Counted from the first letter of the stretch, positions 7,820 through 16,050 are shown. The stretch is DNA of 36,033 nt from Quadrisphaera sp. (GCA_029257185.1 JARICT010000071.1:1-36033); one strand, 5' to 3'. Notes: a model not told the origin generated them from the letters alone. Numbers and translations: made by a program.

Positions 7820-8398
7820 GTGTTGTCCCGCGAGGCTCTGGTCGCGGGCGCCCAGGTCCGCCGGAGCGCCCGCCGCCGCCGCACCGTCAGCGCCTCGTTG
7901 CGCGACGGCCGGCTGGTCGTCGACGTGCCCTCGACGCTGACGCGCGCGCAGGAGCGGGCCTGGGTGGGAAAGATGGCCGACCGCGTCCTGTCGTCACGAG
8001 CCCGGACCCGTCCCAGCGACGGGGCGCTCCTGGAACGGGCCCTCGTGCTGTCCCGGCTCCACCTGGCGGGTGCGGCGGTGCCCGCCAGCGTGGTGTGGAC
8101 CGACGACCAGCACACCCGGTGGGGCTCCACCACCCCCCTCGACGGCTCGATCCGGCTCTCCACGCGGTTGAGGGGCCTGCCGGCGTGGGTGGTCGACCAC
8201 GTCCTGCTCCACGAGCTGGTGCACCTCCTCGAGCCGGGGCACGGGCCGCGGTTCCGGGCGCTTCTCGACCCCACGCCGCGCGCGGAACAGGCGCGCGGGT
8301 ACCTGGAGGGCTACCTGGCGGGCTCCGACGACACGTCGGCCGAGGACGGCTCCGGCGGCGGGCTCGACGACGACGGGTTCGCGTCCCAGCAGGGCTGA
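7820..8398 (+). CDS. YgjP-like (DUF45/M48-type) metallopeptidase
   Basis: A 192-residue protein with the zinc motif HELVH (H131, E132, H135) and a third His at 141 in EPGHGPRF. It also has the upstream RWGST stretch that corresponds to the conserved WGS(C) of the YgjP/DUF45 family. These place it in the YgjP zincin group; substrates are not established. The GTG at 7820 is preceded by a TANNNT box with seven-base spacing, so the mRNA is probably leaderless. An alternative GTG lies at 7811. Its last 88 bases overlap the antisense 3' end of the Nudix gene. The C-terminal 25 residues are acidic and Ser/Gly-rich. Confidence 0.87.
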   Translation: MLSREALVAGAQVRRSARRRRTVSASLRDGRLVVDVPSTLTRAQERAWVGKMADRVLSSRARTRPSDGALLERALVLSRLHLAGAAVPASVVWTDDQHTRWGSTTPLDGSIRLSTRLRGLPAWVVDHVLLHELVHLLEPGHGPRFRALLDPTPRAEQARGYLEGYLAGSDDTSAEDGSGGGLDDDGFASQQG

Positions 8399-8952
8399 GC
8401 GCTCTGCTGGGACCGGGACGCCGCGCGCAACCGGGGCGGGAGGTCGTCGACGGTGCCGGCGGGGAGCGCGTCGAGCGGCCACCAGGCGACCGCGTCGCTC
8501 TCCTCGCTGACGAGCAGCGGTGTCGAGGGGTCCGCCTGCACCAGGTGCACGACGTCCAGGTGCTCACCGCAGCTGCCGAAGGCGAACGCGTGGCGGCTGA
8601 GCTCCAGCGGCTCGCCGCGCAGGGCGACGGCGATCGCGGCGCCGCCCAGCCCGGTCTCCTCGGCCAGCTCGCGCAGCGCCGCCCCCGCCACCGTGACGTC
8701 GTCGGGTTCGAGGTGGCCGCCGGGCTGCACCCAGACGCCCGCCTTGCGGTGGTGGACGAGCAGCGTCGAGGTCCCCGTGGGGTCGAGCACCAGGACGGAC
8801 GCGGTGAGGTGCACCGGCGACCCGTCGCGGCTCGTCGCACCGGGGTGCGCGGCGAGGTGGGCGAGGAACTGCTCGCGCCACCGCGACTGCTCCTCGTCGC
8901 GGGGGACGTAGGCCGTGAGAGTCCGCACCGCGTCGGCGTGCGCGCCGCTCAC
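8311..8952 (-). CDS. Nudix hydrolase
   Basis: Nudix (MutT-fold) hydrolase of 213 residues. The Nudix box is readable as GGHLEPDD followed by ALRELAEETGL, supplying the REL-EE-G metal-binding helix. The domain spans about residues 40-180, with VHLTASVLVLD as first strand. It probably cleaves a nucleoside diphosphate-linked substrate; which one cannot be told. The GTG at 8952 overlaps the stop of the DUF2342 gene (GTGA), so the two form an operon. The last 30 residues are a Ser/Pro-rich tail encoded opposite the metallopeptidase 3' end. Confidence 0.9.
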   Translation of the reverse strand: MSGAHADAVRTLTAYVPRDEEQSRWREQFLAHLAAHPGATSRDGSPVHLTASVLVLDPTGTSTLLVHHRKAGVWVQPGGHLEPDDVTVAGAALRELAEETGLGGAAIAVALRGEPLELSRHAFAFGSCGEHLDVVHLVQADPSTPLLVSEESDAVAWWPLDALPAGTVDDLPPRLRAASRSQQSAQPCWDANPSSSSPPPEPSSADVSSEPAR

Positions 8953-10541
8953 GCGGGCTGCGCCGGGCCGTCGTCCTCCGAGCCGTCCGGGCCGTCCGAA
9001 CCTTGACCGTCAGCGCCGGGCAGGGACCCGTCGAGCATCGCCGCCAGCTCGGCGTCCACCGCGGCGCTCGCCTCCGCGGCGGCACTGCGGCGCTGCGAGT
9101 AGCCCTCCGGCGCGTCGAGGTCCTCGGGGGTGGGCAGGAGGTCGGGGTGGGTCCACACGTCGTCGCGCGCCGCGCCGCCGCCCTCGGACTCCAGCACCGA
9201 GAAGAGCCGCGCCGCGTCGCGCAGGCGCCGGGGCCGCAGCTGCAGGCCCACGAGCGAGGTCAGCGCGGCCTCGGCCGGGCCCCCGGTGGCGCGGCGCCTG
9301 CGCACGCTCTCGCGCAGGGCCTCCGCGTGGGGCAGGGCGCTCGCCGCCGCGGCGGTCACCTCGTCCACCCAGCCCTCGACGAGGGCGAGCGACGTCTCCA
9401 GGCGGGCCAGCGCCGCGACCTGCGTCGGGGTGCGCTCCGGCTCGAACATGCCCGAGCGCAGGGCGTCCTGCAGCGCGGCCGGGTCCGAGGGGTCCACGCG
9501 GGAGACCGCTTCCTCGATGCGCGCCGTGTCGATGACGATGCCGCGGGCGTACTGCTCCACGGCGCCCACCAGGTGGGAGCCGAGCCACGGGACGTGGGCG
9601 AAGAGCCTCGCGTGGGCGTTCTCGCGCAGGGCGAGGAACAGGCGGACCTCGTCGACCGGCACGGAGGAGGCCTGGGCGAACTCCTCGACGTTGGCGACCA
9701 CGAGCGCCAGGACGGAGCCGTCGGTCAGGGGCAGCCCCACGTCGGAGGTCGAGACCACCTCGCGGGCCAGACCGCCGATGGCCTGCCCGAGCTGCATCCC
9801 GAAGACGGAGCCGCCGAGGCTGCGCATCATCGGGGCGACGCCCGCGAGCATGCCCTTCATCTCCTCGGGCGCCTGCTCGGCCATGGCCGAGGCCACGGCG
9901 TCCGCCACGGACGAGGCGACGGGCTCGACGAGGCGCTGCCAGGTGGGCATGGTCGCCTCCACCCACTGCGAGCGGGACCAGGCCCGGGTCCGCGCCGCGG
10001 GCGCCGGGAAGTCGGTGACGGGCGCCAGCCAGAGGTCGGCGAGGCGCAGCGCCTCCGCGACGTCGCGGTCCGCCTTCTCGCCCGGGCTGGGGTCGCCGCC
10101 CGCGACGGCGCTCTGGCGCGCCAGGTCGTGGGCCAGGGTCATGTTGACGGGTCCGTCGCCGGCCGACGCCATCATCTTCTGCACCTGGCCCATCATCTGG
10201 GCCATGGCTGCGGGGTCGCCCTGGAGCTTGGCCATGAGCTCGGCGGGGTCGATGCCGCCGGGCCCGAACGGGCCCCCGGGACCGCCGGCTCCGCCGATGC
10301 CGCCGCCGGAGAGGCTGGCGAAGAGGTCCCCGAGGCCGCCGGCACCCGCCGCACCGCCCGGCCCGCCAGCGCCACCGGTCCCGCCGGTCGCCTCCGAGCC
10401 GATGGGCCCGGGCGAGGGGGAGCCGCCGGGACGGCCGCCGGGCATCTGCCCTCCGAGCTGGCGGAAGAGCTCGGTGAACGGGTCGACCGGCTCGTCGTCG
10501 CCTCGCGGGGCGTCGTCGGGGTTCTGCGGGGAGTCGGGCAC
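8949..10541 (-). CDS. Zincin-like DUF2342 protein (Rv3195-like)
   Basis: A 530-residue protein of the DUF2342/Zincin_2 family, often named zinc-dependent metalloprotease or F420-biosynthesis-associated protein. The N-terminus has DPFTELFRQLGG, then a Gly/Pro-rich low-complexity linker (about 35-95), then the conserved helical domain (about 105-450). At the position expected for a zinc motif it reads R306-E-N-A-H310 within LALRENAHARLFAHVPWL, so the first histidine of a classic HExxH is absent. The GTG at 10541 is preceded by GGAG with suitable spacing; upstream codons are an Arg-rich shadow. It diverges from the PDZ/Lon-like gene, as in mycobacteria. Proteolytic activity is a family label, not shown here. 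Confidence 0.87.
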   Translation of the reverse strand: MPDSPQNPDDAPRGDDEPVDPFTELFRQLGGQMPGGRPGGSPSPGPIGSEATGGTGGAGGPGGAAGAGGLGDLFASLSGGGIGGAGGPGGPFGPGGIDPAELMAKLQGDPAAMAQMMGQVQKMMASAGDGPVNMTLAHDLARQSAVAGGDPSPGEKADRDVAEALRLADLWLAPVTDFPAPAARTRAWSRSQWVEATMPTWQRLVEPVASSVADAVASAMAEQAPEEMKGMLAGVAPMMRSLGGSVFGMQLGQAIGGLAREVVSTSDVGLPLTDGSVLALVVANVEEFAQASSVPVDEVRLFLALRENAHARLFAHVPWLGSHLVGAVEQYARGIVIDTARIEEAVSRVDPSDPAALQDALRSGMFEPERTPTQVAALARLETSLALVEGWVDEVTAAAASALPHAEALRESVRRRRATGGPAEAALTSLVGLQLRPRRLRDAARLFSVLESEGGGAARDDVWTHPDLLPTPEDLDAPEGYSQRRSAAAEASAAVDAELAAMLDGSLPGADGQGSDGPDGSEDDGPAQPA

Positions 10542-10799
10542 CTGGGTCTCCAGCCTCGTTCGGTCGGTGGGGGGTCGACCGGGTCGAGCCACCCCGCGCG
10601 GCGCGCCCGCGGCGGGCACGTCTGCCGCCGCGCCGGTGAGCGATGATGGACCGGCCGCCGAGGCCGCCGGACGCTCGCGCGCAGCACACCCACGGTACCC
10701 AGGTCGCCCGCGATCGCCCAGATGTGCCCGGGAGTGCCCGGCGAGCGTGACGGAGCCGGCCCACCCGAGCCCCGCGGACGAGACGAGAGAGGGACGCCG

Positions 10800-11927
10800 G
10801 TGAGCGAGCACCCCACCCCCCGGGGCGACCGCACGGCCGCCGGGCTGGGGCTCCGCGCGCGCCACCGCTCGCGCGCCGCCGCCGTCACCGGCGCGCTGGC
10901 GCTCGCGACGGCCGGCGCCGCGCTCGCCCTGCCGGTGCCCTACGTGGTGGAGGCCCCCGGTCCCGTCGTCGACACGCTCGGCAGCCAGGACGGGCGCGAG
11001 CTCATCCGGGTGAGCGGGGCGCGCACCTACCCCACGACGGGGTCGCTGGACCTCACCACGGTCTCGATCTCCGGGGGGCCCGGCGGCTCGGTGGACCTGC
11101 CCGGCCTCGTGCTCGGGTGGCTGCTGCCGAGCCGCACGGCCATCCCCTACGACCTGCTCTTCGCGCCCGGCGCCACCGCCGCGGAGGAGGAGGCGCGCGA
11201 CACCGCCGACATGACGGACAGCCAGGACAGCGCCACCGCCGCGGCGCTGACCGAGCTGGGGTACGACGTCCCCACCACCGTCACCATCACCGCGCTGGAC
11301 CCGCAGGCACCGGCCGCCCCGGTGCTGCGCACGGGGGACGTCGTCCTCGCCCTCGACGGGGAGGACGTCGAGGGCCTCGCCGGGCTGCGCTCGGCGCTGG
11401 ACGCCGGCGAGGCCGGGCGGTCCGTCGCCCTGACGGTGCGCCGCGACGGCCAGGACATCACCGTCGACGCCGTCACGCAGGCCGCCCCCGCGGACAGCAC
11501 GAGCACCGTCCAGCTCGGGGTGGGCGTCACCGTGGACGTCGACCGCCGCGCGGTCCCGGTGAAGGTCGACATCGCGGTGGACGACATCGGCGGTCCCAGC
11601 GCCGGCTTGATGTTCGCCCTCGGGATCGTCGACCGGCTCACGCCGGAGCCGATGACCGGCGGCGAGGCCGTGGCCGGCACGGGGACCATCGACGTCACGG
11701 GAGCCGTCGGGCCCATCGGCGGCATCACCGAGAAGATGGTCGCCGCTCAGGCGGCCGGAGCGAGCGCCTTCCTCGCGCCGGAGGGGAACTGCGACGAGGT
11801 GCTCGCGGGCGGTCCGCCGGGGCTGCTCGTCGTGCCCGTCGCGGACCTGGCAGGGGCGCGCTCCGCCGTGGAGGCGGTGGGGCGCGGGGACACGGCCGCG
11901 CTGGCGAGCTGCCCCACCGGCGGCTGA
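10800..11927 (+). CDS. Membrane-anchored PDZ and Lon-like (S16) serine protease
   Basis: A 375-residue protein with an N-terminal membrane anchor (about 26-45), an extracytoplasmic region starting VPYVVEAPGPVVDTLG, a PDZ domain (about 165-228: LRTGDVVLALDGEDV), and a C-terminal Lon-type peptidase domain. The Ser-Lys dyad is visible as S267 in DDIGGPSAGL and K312 in GGITEKMVAA. Lacking the AAA+ ATPase of Lon, it should act as an ATP-independent protease outside the membrane. The GTG at 10800 is preceded by GAGAGAGGGA, which decides the start over the earlier ATG at 10722. It is divergent from DUF2342 and upstream of UPF0182, matching the Rv3195-Rv3194c-Rv3193c set. Confidence 0.93.
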   Translation: MSEHPTPRGDRTAAGLGLRARHRSRAAAVTGALALATAGAALALPVPYVVEAPGPVVDTLGSQDGRELIRVSGARTYPTTGSLDLTTVSISGGPGGSVDLPGLVLGWLLPSRTAIPYDLLFAPGATAAEEEARDTADMTDSQDSATAAALTELGYDVPTTVTITALDPQAPAAPVLRTGDVVLALDGEDVEGLAGLRSALDAGEAGRSVALTVRRDGQDITVDAVTQAAPADSTSTVQLGVGVTVDVDRRAVPVKVDIAVDDIGGPSAGLMFALGIVDRLTPEPMTGGEAVAGTGTIDVTGAVGPIGGITEKMVAAQAAGASAFLAPEGNCDEVLAGGPPGLLVVPVADLAGARSAVEAVGRGDTAALASCPTGG

Positions 11928-11991
11928 CGCCCCCACGGAGCACGCCCAGCCGGCCACCCGCGGTGAGGCCAGGCCGCTCAGGGTCCACGAC

Positions 11992-11997
11992 TACTCT
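11992..11997 (+). promoter_or_regulatory. Putative -10 box for the UPF0182 transcript
   Basis: TACTCT (TANNNT) lies six bases before a GTG at 12004. That GTG begins a short ORF rather than the UPF0182 gene itself. Transcription from here would give UPF0182 a leader of about 53 bases. No clear -35 was found. Confidence 0.45.
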
Positions 11998-12003
11998 GGA
12001 TCT

Positions 12004-12060
12004 GTGGCGCCGCCGGGCGCCTCAGGCCCCGACCGCCGTGCCGGCACCTGCCGGCCGTGA
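12004..12060 (+). CDS. Possible leaderless 18-codon upstream ORF
   Basis: GTG at 12004 starts an 18-residue ORF (MAPPGASGPDRRAGTCRP) placed directly after a TANNNT box, as in leaderless mRNAs. Its TGA overlaps the GTG at 12057, the first in-frame start of UPF0182, in a GTGA arrangement, so ribosomes finishing the leader could restart on UPF0182. The peptide is Pro/Arg-rich with one Cys near its end. Short leaderless leaders are common in mycobacteria, but this one is a prediction from layout only and could be fortuitous. Confidence 0.3.
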   Translation: MAPPGASGPDRRAGTCRP

Positions 12061-15000
12061 CGACCGAGACACCAGGTGACCTCTTGAGCACTGCGTCCCC
12101 CGCCCCACCGCCTCCCAGGAGCGCCCCCGCGGGGCCGCGCCGGCGCGGCGCCCTGCTCCCGACCGCGCTGGTCGTCGGAGCGGTGCTGCTGCTGATCTCG
12201 CTCGCCTCCGGCGTGTACACCGAGTTCGCCTGGTTCCGGCAGGTCGGGTTCGACAGCGTGTACACGACGCGGCTGATCACGCAGGCGGTGCTCTTCGTCG
12301 TCGCCGCCCTGATCATGGCCGGCGCCGTCGCGGCGAGCATGATCATCGCCTACCGCAGCCGCCCCATCTACGCGCCCGTCTCCCAGGAGGCGCAGAACCT
12401 CGACCGGTACCGGGAGAGCCTCGAGCCGCTGCGCAAGGTGGTCATCGTCGCGCTGCCCGCGCTGCTGGGGCTCTTCGCCGGCACGTCCGCGGCGTCCCAG
12501 TGGTCGACGGTGCTGCTCTTCCTCAACCGCACCCCGTTCGGGAGCGAGGACGCCGAGTTCGGCCAGGACCTCAGCCTGTGGGTCTTCACCCTTCCCGCGG
12601 TGACGTTCCTGCTCGGGTTCCTCACCGCGGTGGCCGTGCTCGCGCTCCTCGCCGCAGCGGCCACGCACTACCTCTACGGGGGGCTGCGGCTGCAGGGGCC
12701 GGGCCAGCGCACGACGAAGACGGCCCGCGTCCAGCTGGCGATCATCGCCGGGCTGCTCGCGCTGTTCCAGGCGGTCTCCTACTTCCTCGAGCGCTACTCC
12801 ACGCTGGTGGACGGCAACGCCGCCTTCGTCCAGGGCGCCGGATACACCGACGTCAACGCCGTCATCCCCGCCCGCTTCTTCCTGGCGATCATCGCGGTGC
12901 TGGTGGCGGTGCTGTTCATCTCCACCATCTTCACCGGCAACTGGCGCATCCCGCTGGGCGGCATCGCGCTGCTGGTGGTCTTCGCCATCCTCATCGGCGG
13001 TGTGTACCCGGCCCTGATCCAGCGCTTCCAGGTGCAGCCGTCCGAGCAGGCCAGGGAGGAGCCGTTCATCCAGCGCAACATCGACGCGACCACGAAGGCC
13101 TTCGGGATCGGTGGCATCGAGGTCACGGAGTACGAGCCGGAGACCGAGGGCGTGCAGAACGCGTTGAGCGACGACACCGCCACCGCGGCGAGCATCCGCC
13201 TGCTCGACCCCGCGATCGTCTCCCCGACGTTCCGCCAGCTCCAGCAGGTCAAGGACTACTACGGGTTCCCCGACGCCCTCGACGTCGACCGCTACCAGCT
13301 CGAGGGGGAACGCCAGGACACCGTGGTCTCCGTCCGCGAGCTGGACAGCTCCAACATCCCCGGCGACGGCGGGAACTGGATCAACGACCACATCATCTAC
13401 ACCCACGGCTTCGGCGTGGTGGCCGCCGCGGGCAACCGCGTCGCGCCGAACGGCGAACCGGCCTTCATCGAGCGGAACATCCCGCCGACGGGGGAGCTGG
13501 GGGAGTACGAGCCCCGCATCTACTTCGGGGAGCTCTCGCCCGACTACTCCATCGTCGGTGCGCCCGAGGGGGCTGAGCCGGAGGAGCTGGACTTCCCGGG
13601 CAGCAGCACCGCGGAGGACCGCAACAACACGTACCAGGGCGACGGCGGGCCCAAGGTGGACAACTTCTTCCTCAAGCTGCTGTACGCCATCAAGTTCCGG
13701 GACCAGAACATCTTGCTCTCGAGCTCGGTGACCAGCGAGTCGCAGATCCTCTTCGACCGCTCCCCGCGCGAGCGGCTGGAGAAGGTGGCGCCGTTCCTCA
13801 CCTTCGACGGCGACCCGTACCCCGCCGTGGTGGACGGCAGGGTCAAGTGGATCGTCGACGCCTACACCACGTCGCAGGAGTACCCCTACTCCCAGGCGCA
13901 GGACCTGGGCACCGTGACCACGGACGCCGGGACCGCCGCCCAGTCGGTCGCGGCGCTGCAAGCACGTCAGGTGAACTACATCCGCAACTCGGTCAAGGCC
14001 ACCGTCGACGCGTTCGACGGCTCGATCGCGCTCTACGCGTGGGACGAGGGCGACCCGGTGCTGGCGTCGTGGCGCAAGGCCTTCCCGGACATCATCGCGT
14101 CGCGCGACGACATCGACGGTGAGCTCATGAGCCACCTGCGCTACCCCGAGGACCTGTTCAAGGTCCAGCGGGCGGTGCTCCAGCGCTACCACACCCAGGA
14201 CGCCAACACGTTCTTCAGCCGCGAGAACTTCTGGTCGCTGCCGAAGGAGCCGGGTGACGAGTCGCTGCTGCAGCCGCCCTTCTACCTCACGCTGCGGATG
14301 CCGGGCCAGGACGAGGCCGGCTTCTCGCTCACCTCGTCCTACATCCCGTTCCAGGCCCGCAACGACGAGCGGAGCATCCTCACCGGGTTCCTCGCGGTCG
14401 ACGCCGACGCCGGCGCCGAGGGCGGCGCGGTCCGTGACGGGTACGGGCAGCTGAGGCTGCTGCAGCTGCCCACCACACCGCCGGTCTCCGGCCCGGGGCA
14501 GGTGCAGGCCGACTTCAACGCCAGCCCCACCATCTCCACGGACCTCAACCTGCTCCGCCAGGGAGCCTCCGAGGTGAGCCTGGGCAACCTCCTCACCCTC
14601 CCGATCGGCGGCGGTCTGCTGTACGTGCAGCCGGTGTACATCCAGAGCTCGGAGGGCACCAGCGTGCCGCTGCTGCGCCGCGTGGCGGTGAGCTTCGGGT
14701 CCGACATCGGGTTCGCCGACACCCTGGACGAGGCGCTCGACCAGGTCTTCGCGGGCCAGTCGGGCATCACGGCCGCCGACGCGAACGGTGAGCCCGCCGA
14801 GCCGGAGGAGGGCGCTGCGCCTCCCGAGGAGGGTGAGGCCCCTGCGGAGGAGCCGGCCATGCCCGATGTCGACCCGAGCGTGGCCGCCGCGCTCGCCGAC
14901 GCCCAGGAGGCGCTGGAGGCCGGCCAGGAGGCGCTCGCCGAGGGTGACTTCGCCGCGTACGGCGAGGCGCAGGAGGCGTTGCAGGAAGCTCTCGGCCGCG

Positions 15001-15086
15001 CCATCGCGGCGGAGGACGCCGCGGCGGGCTCCGGCGGTGCGGAGGCCCCGGCTCCCGCACCGGCGCCGTCGCCCTCGGGCGGCTGA
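12057..15086 (+). CDS. UPF0182 family large membrane protein (Rv3193c-like)
   Basis: A 1009-residue member of UPF0182. After a Pro-rich cytoplasmic start there are about seven hydrophobic helices within residues 35-325, then a large extracytoplasmic domain (about 330-900) rich in conserved-looking segments such as GNWINDHIIYTHGFGVVAA and FYLTLRMPGQDEAGFSLTS. An acidic Pro/Glu/Ala tail with a helix-forming Ala/Glu-rich stretch (about 945-990) ends the protein. Function unknown; phylogenetically it accompanies the PDZ/Lon-like protease just upstream. Start: GTG 12057 is coupled to a possible upstream ORF; TTG 12084 (giving MSTASP) has AGGTGA in front and is a serious alternative. Confidence 0.93.
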   Translation: MTTETPGDLLSTASPAPPPPRSAPAGPRRRGALLPTALVVGAVLLLISLASGVYTEFAWFRQVGFDSVYTTRLITQAVLFVVAALIMAGAVAASMIIAYRSRPIYAPVSQEAQNLDRYRESLEPLRKVVIVALPALLGLFAGTSAASQWSTVLLFLNRTPFGSEDAEFGQDLSLWVFTLPAVTFLLGFLTAVAVLALLAAAATHYLYGGLRLQGPGQRTTKTARVQLAIIAGLLALFQAVSYFLERYSTLVDGNAAFVQGAGYTDVNAVIPARFFLAIIAVLVAVLFISTIFTGNWRIPLGGIALLVVFAILIGGVYPALIQRFQVQPSEQAREEPFIQRNIDATTKAFGIGGIEVTEYEPETEGVQNALSDDTATAASIRLLDPAIVSPTFRQLQQVKDYYGFPDALDVDRYQLEGERQDTVVSVRELDSSNIPGDGGNWINDHIIYTHGFGVVAAAGNRVAPNGEPAFIERNIPPTGELGEYEPRIYFGELSPDYSIVGAPEGAEPEELDFPGSSTAEDRNNTYQGDGGPKVDNFFLKLLYAIKFRDQNILLSSSVTSESQILFDRSPRERLEKVAPFLTFDGDPYPAVVDGRVKWIVDAYTTSQEYPYSQAQDLGTVTTDAGTAAQSVAALQARQVNYIRNSVKATVDAFDGSIALYAWDEGDPVLASWRKAFPDIIASRDDIDGELMSHLRYPEDLFKVQRAVLQRYHTQDANTFFSRENFWSLPKEPGDESLLQPPFYLTLRMPGQDEAGFSLTSSYIPFQARNDERSILTGFLAVDADAGAEGGAVRDGYGQLRLLQLPTTPPVSGPGQVQADFNASPTISTDLNLLRQGASEVSLGNLLTLPIGGGLLYVQPVYIQSSEGTSVPLLRRVAVSFGSDIGFADTLDEALDQVFAGQSGITAADANGEPAEPEEGAAPPEEGEAPAEEPAMPDVDPSVAAALADAQEALEAGQEALAEGDFAAYGEAQEALQEALGRAIAAEDAAAGSGGAEAPAPAPAPSPSGG

Positions 15087-15091
15087 GCCGC

Positions 15092-15129
15092 GGCGCGGTG
15101 GTGGCGCCGGCGCGGGCCACCACCGCGCC
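15092..15129 (+). terminator. Hairpin terminator after UPF0182
   Basis: Fourteen-base perfect stem (15092-15105 with 15116-15129) around a 10-base loop, starting five bases after the UPF0182 stop. No U-run follows, as is common in high-GC actinobacteria. Confidence 0.6.
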
Positions 15130-15206
15130 CCTCCGCGGGGTTCTTCGGCGCCAGGCCGGGGCCCCTCGGAGCCGGTCCTGCGGTCATGTAGAGTTGGGTC
15201 CAACGC

Positions 15207-15283
15207 CGCGGGGTGGAGCAGTTCGGTAGCTCGCTGGGCTCATAACCCAGAGGTCGCAGGTTCAAATCCTGCCCCCGCTACCA
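15207..15283 (+). tRNA. tRNA-fMet (CAT), initiator
   Basis: 77-base cloverleaf including encoded CCA. The anticodon loop is CTCATAA (anticodon CAT). Initiator hallmarks are present: an unpaired C1-T72 at the acceptor end and three consecutive G-C pairs (GGG/CCC) in the anticodon stem. The T arm reads GGTTCAAATCC. A TAGAGT hexamer at 15189-15194 is a plausible -10. A 16-bp hairpin follows directly. Confidence 0.96.
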
Positions 15284-15285
15284 CC

Positions 15286-15320
15286 ACGAAGGCCCGGAAC
15301 CCCTGGTTCCGGGCCTTCGT
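15286..15320 (+). terminator. Strong hairpin after tRNA-fMet
   Basis: Perfect 16-base stem (15286-15301 with 15305-15320) with a 3-base loop, beginning three bases after the tRNA CCA. It should end the tRNA transcript and, being symmetric, could also stop minus-strand transcription from the DUF421 gene. Confidence 0.8.
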
Positions 15321-15398
15321 CGCGCCTGGTCTCCGTCGCCCGGGGAGAGGCTTGTCGTCCACCAGGGTCGGCCGAGCGGGGACCTGGCGCGGCCGACA

Positions 15399-15461
15399 CG
15401 CCGCGGGGCGTCGCACGGACTCCCCGCTCGACCGCCGCGGGGCGCACGGACTCCCCGCTCG
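15399..15461. repeat. Tandem direct repeat, two copies of about 30 bases
   Basis: Copy 1 is 15399-15430 and copy 2 is 15433-15461; copy 2 lacks three bases (TCG) but is otherwise identical. Each unit ends in TCCCCGCTCG, whose inverse CGAGCGGGGA occurs at 15374-15383, so hairpins can form. It lies in the 178-base gap between tRNA-fMet's terminator and the DUF421 stop, where I see no gene. Confidence 0.7.
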
Positions 15462-15498
15462 GCGCGGCGACGCCGCACCGAGCCCCCGCTCGGGGGCG

Positions 15499-16014
15499 TC
15501 AGGGCTGAGCCGGCTCCGGGGGCACGTCGAGCGAGGTCGGCGCGCTCGTCAGGACGCTGAAGGTCCCGTCCGTCTCGAGCACCACCGCGCGGACGTCCTC
15601 CTCGAGCGAGGCGTGCCCCTGGGAGCGAGCGACCTGGCGCAGCTCGTCCTGGGTGACGCGCTCCCGCCGCATCCTGTCGTGGAGGAAGCCGCCGGAGTAC
15701 AGCAGCGCTGGCTCGTTGCGCACGGCGTCCTGCACGAACCGCGCCCGCGTGGACGCCCACGTCACGACGTACTGCAGCGCCACGAGCACCGCCAGCGCCA
15801 GCACCCCCTCCGAGTAGCTCACCGTCGAGCTCAGCAGGATCGTCGCGAGCACCGAGCCCAGCGCCACGGTGACGATCATGTCGAAGGCGTTGAGCTGCGC
15901 CAGCGTGCGCCCCCCGGTGATCCGCAGCATCAGCACGAGCGCGACGTACGCCGACGGCCCGATGAGGAGGATGCGTGTCAGATCGGACCAGCTGTCGAAC
16001 CACATGGGTGCCAC
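15499..16014 (-). CDS. DUF421 (YetF-like) membrane protein
   Basis: A 171-residue DUF421 protein. Three hydrophobic helices lie within residues 12-85, including the family block GGRTLAQLNAFDMIVTVALG, which marks the YetF-type membrane core. A small cytoplasmic alpha/beta domain follows, with PALLYSGGFLHDRMRRERVTQDEL, and a short Pro-rich tail. Bacillus relatives are linked to spore germination and coat-associated roles, which do not apply here. The physiological role in actinobacteria is unknown. Start: GTG 16014 is used; ATG 16005, three codons later, has a G-rich sequence at ribosome-site distance and may be the true one. Confidence 0.88.
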   Translation of the reverse strand: MAPMWFDSWSDLTRILLIGPSAYVALVLMLRITGGRTLAQLNAFDMIVTVALGSVLATILLSSTVSYSEGVLALAVLVALQYVVTWASTRARFVQDAVRNEPALLYSGGFLHDRMRRERVTQDELRQVARSQGHASLEEDVRAVVLETDGTFSVLTSAPTSLDVPPEPAQP

Positions 16015-16050
16015 CCCACCACGGACGCGGGGATCCGCCCGTCGAGCGGG

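Noticed and set aside
6478-8398. RiPP (thiazole/oxazole-modified peptide) gene cluster suggested by the ThiF-like protein.
   Set aside because: No YcaO, dehydrogenase or precursor peptide is visible; the gene belongs to a conserved core neighbourhood.
11991-15203. Minus-strand open frame of 1070 codons opposite UPF0182.
   Set aside because: Composition is that of an antisense shadow (Arg, Gly, His, Val, Glu) with no domain; UPF0182 on plus is well supported.
15207-15461. Integrated element or attachment site at tRNA-fMet.
   Set aside because: No integrase and no second copy of the tRNA 3' end were seen; the repeats nearby do not match the tRNA.
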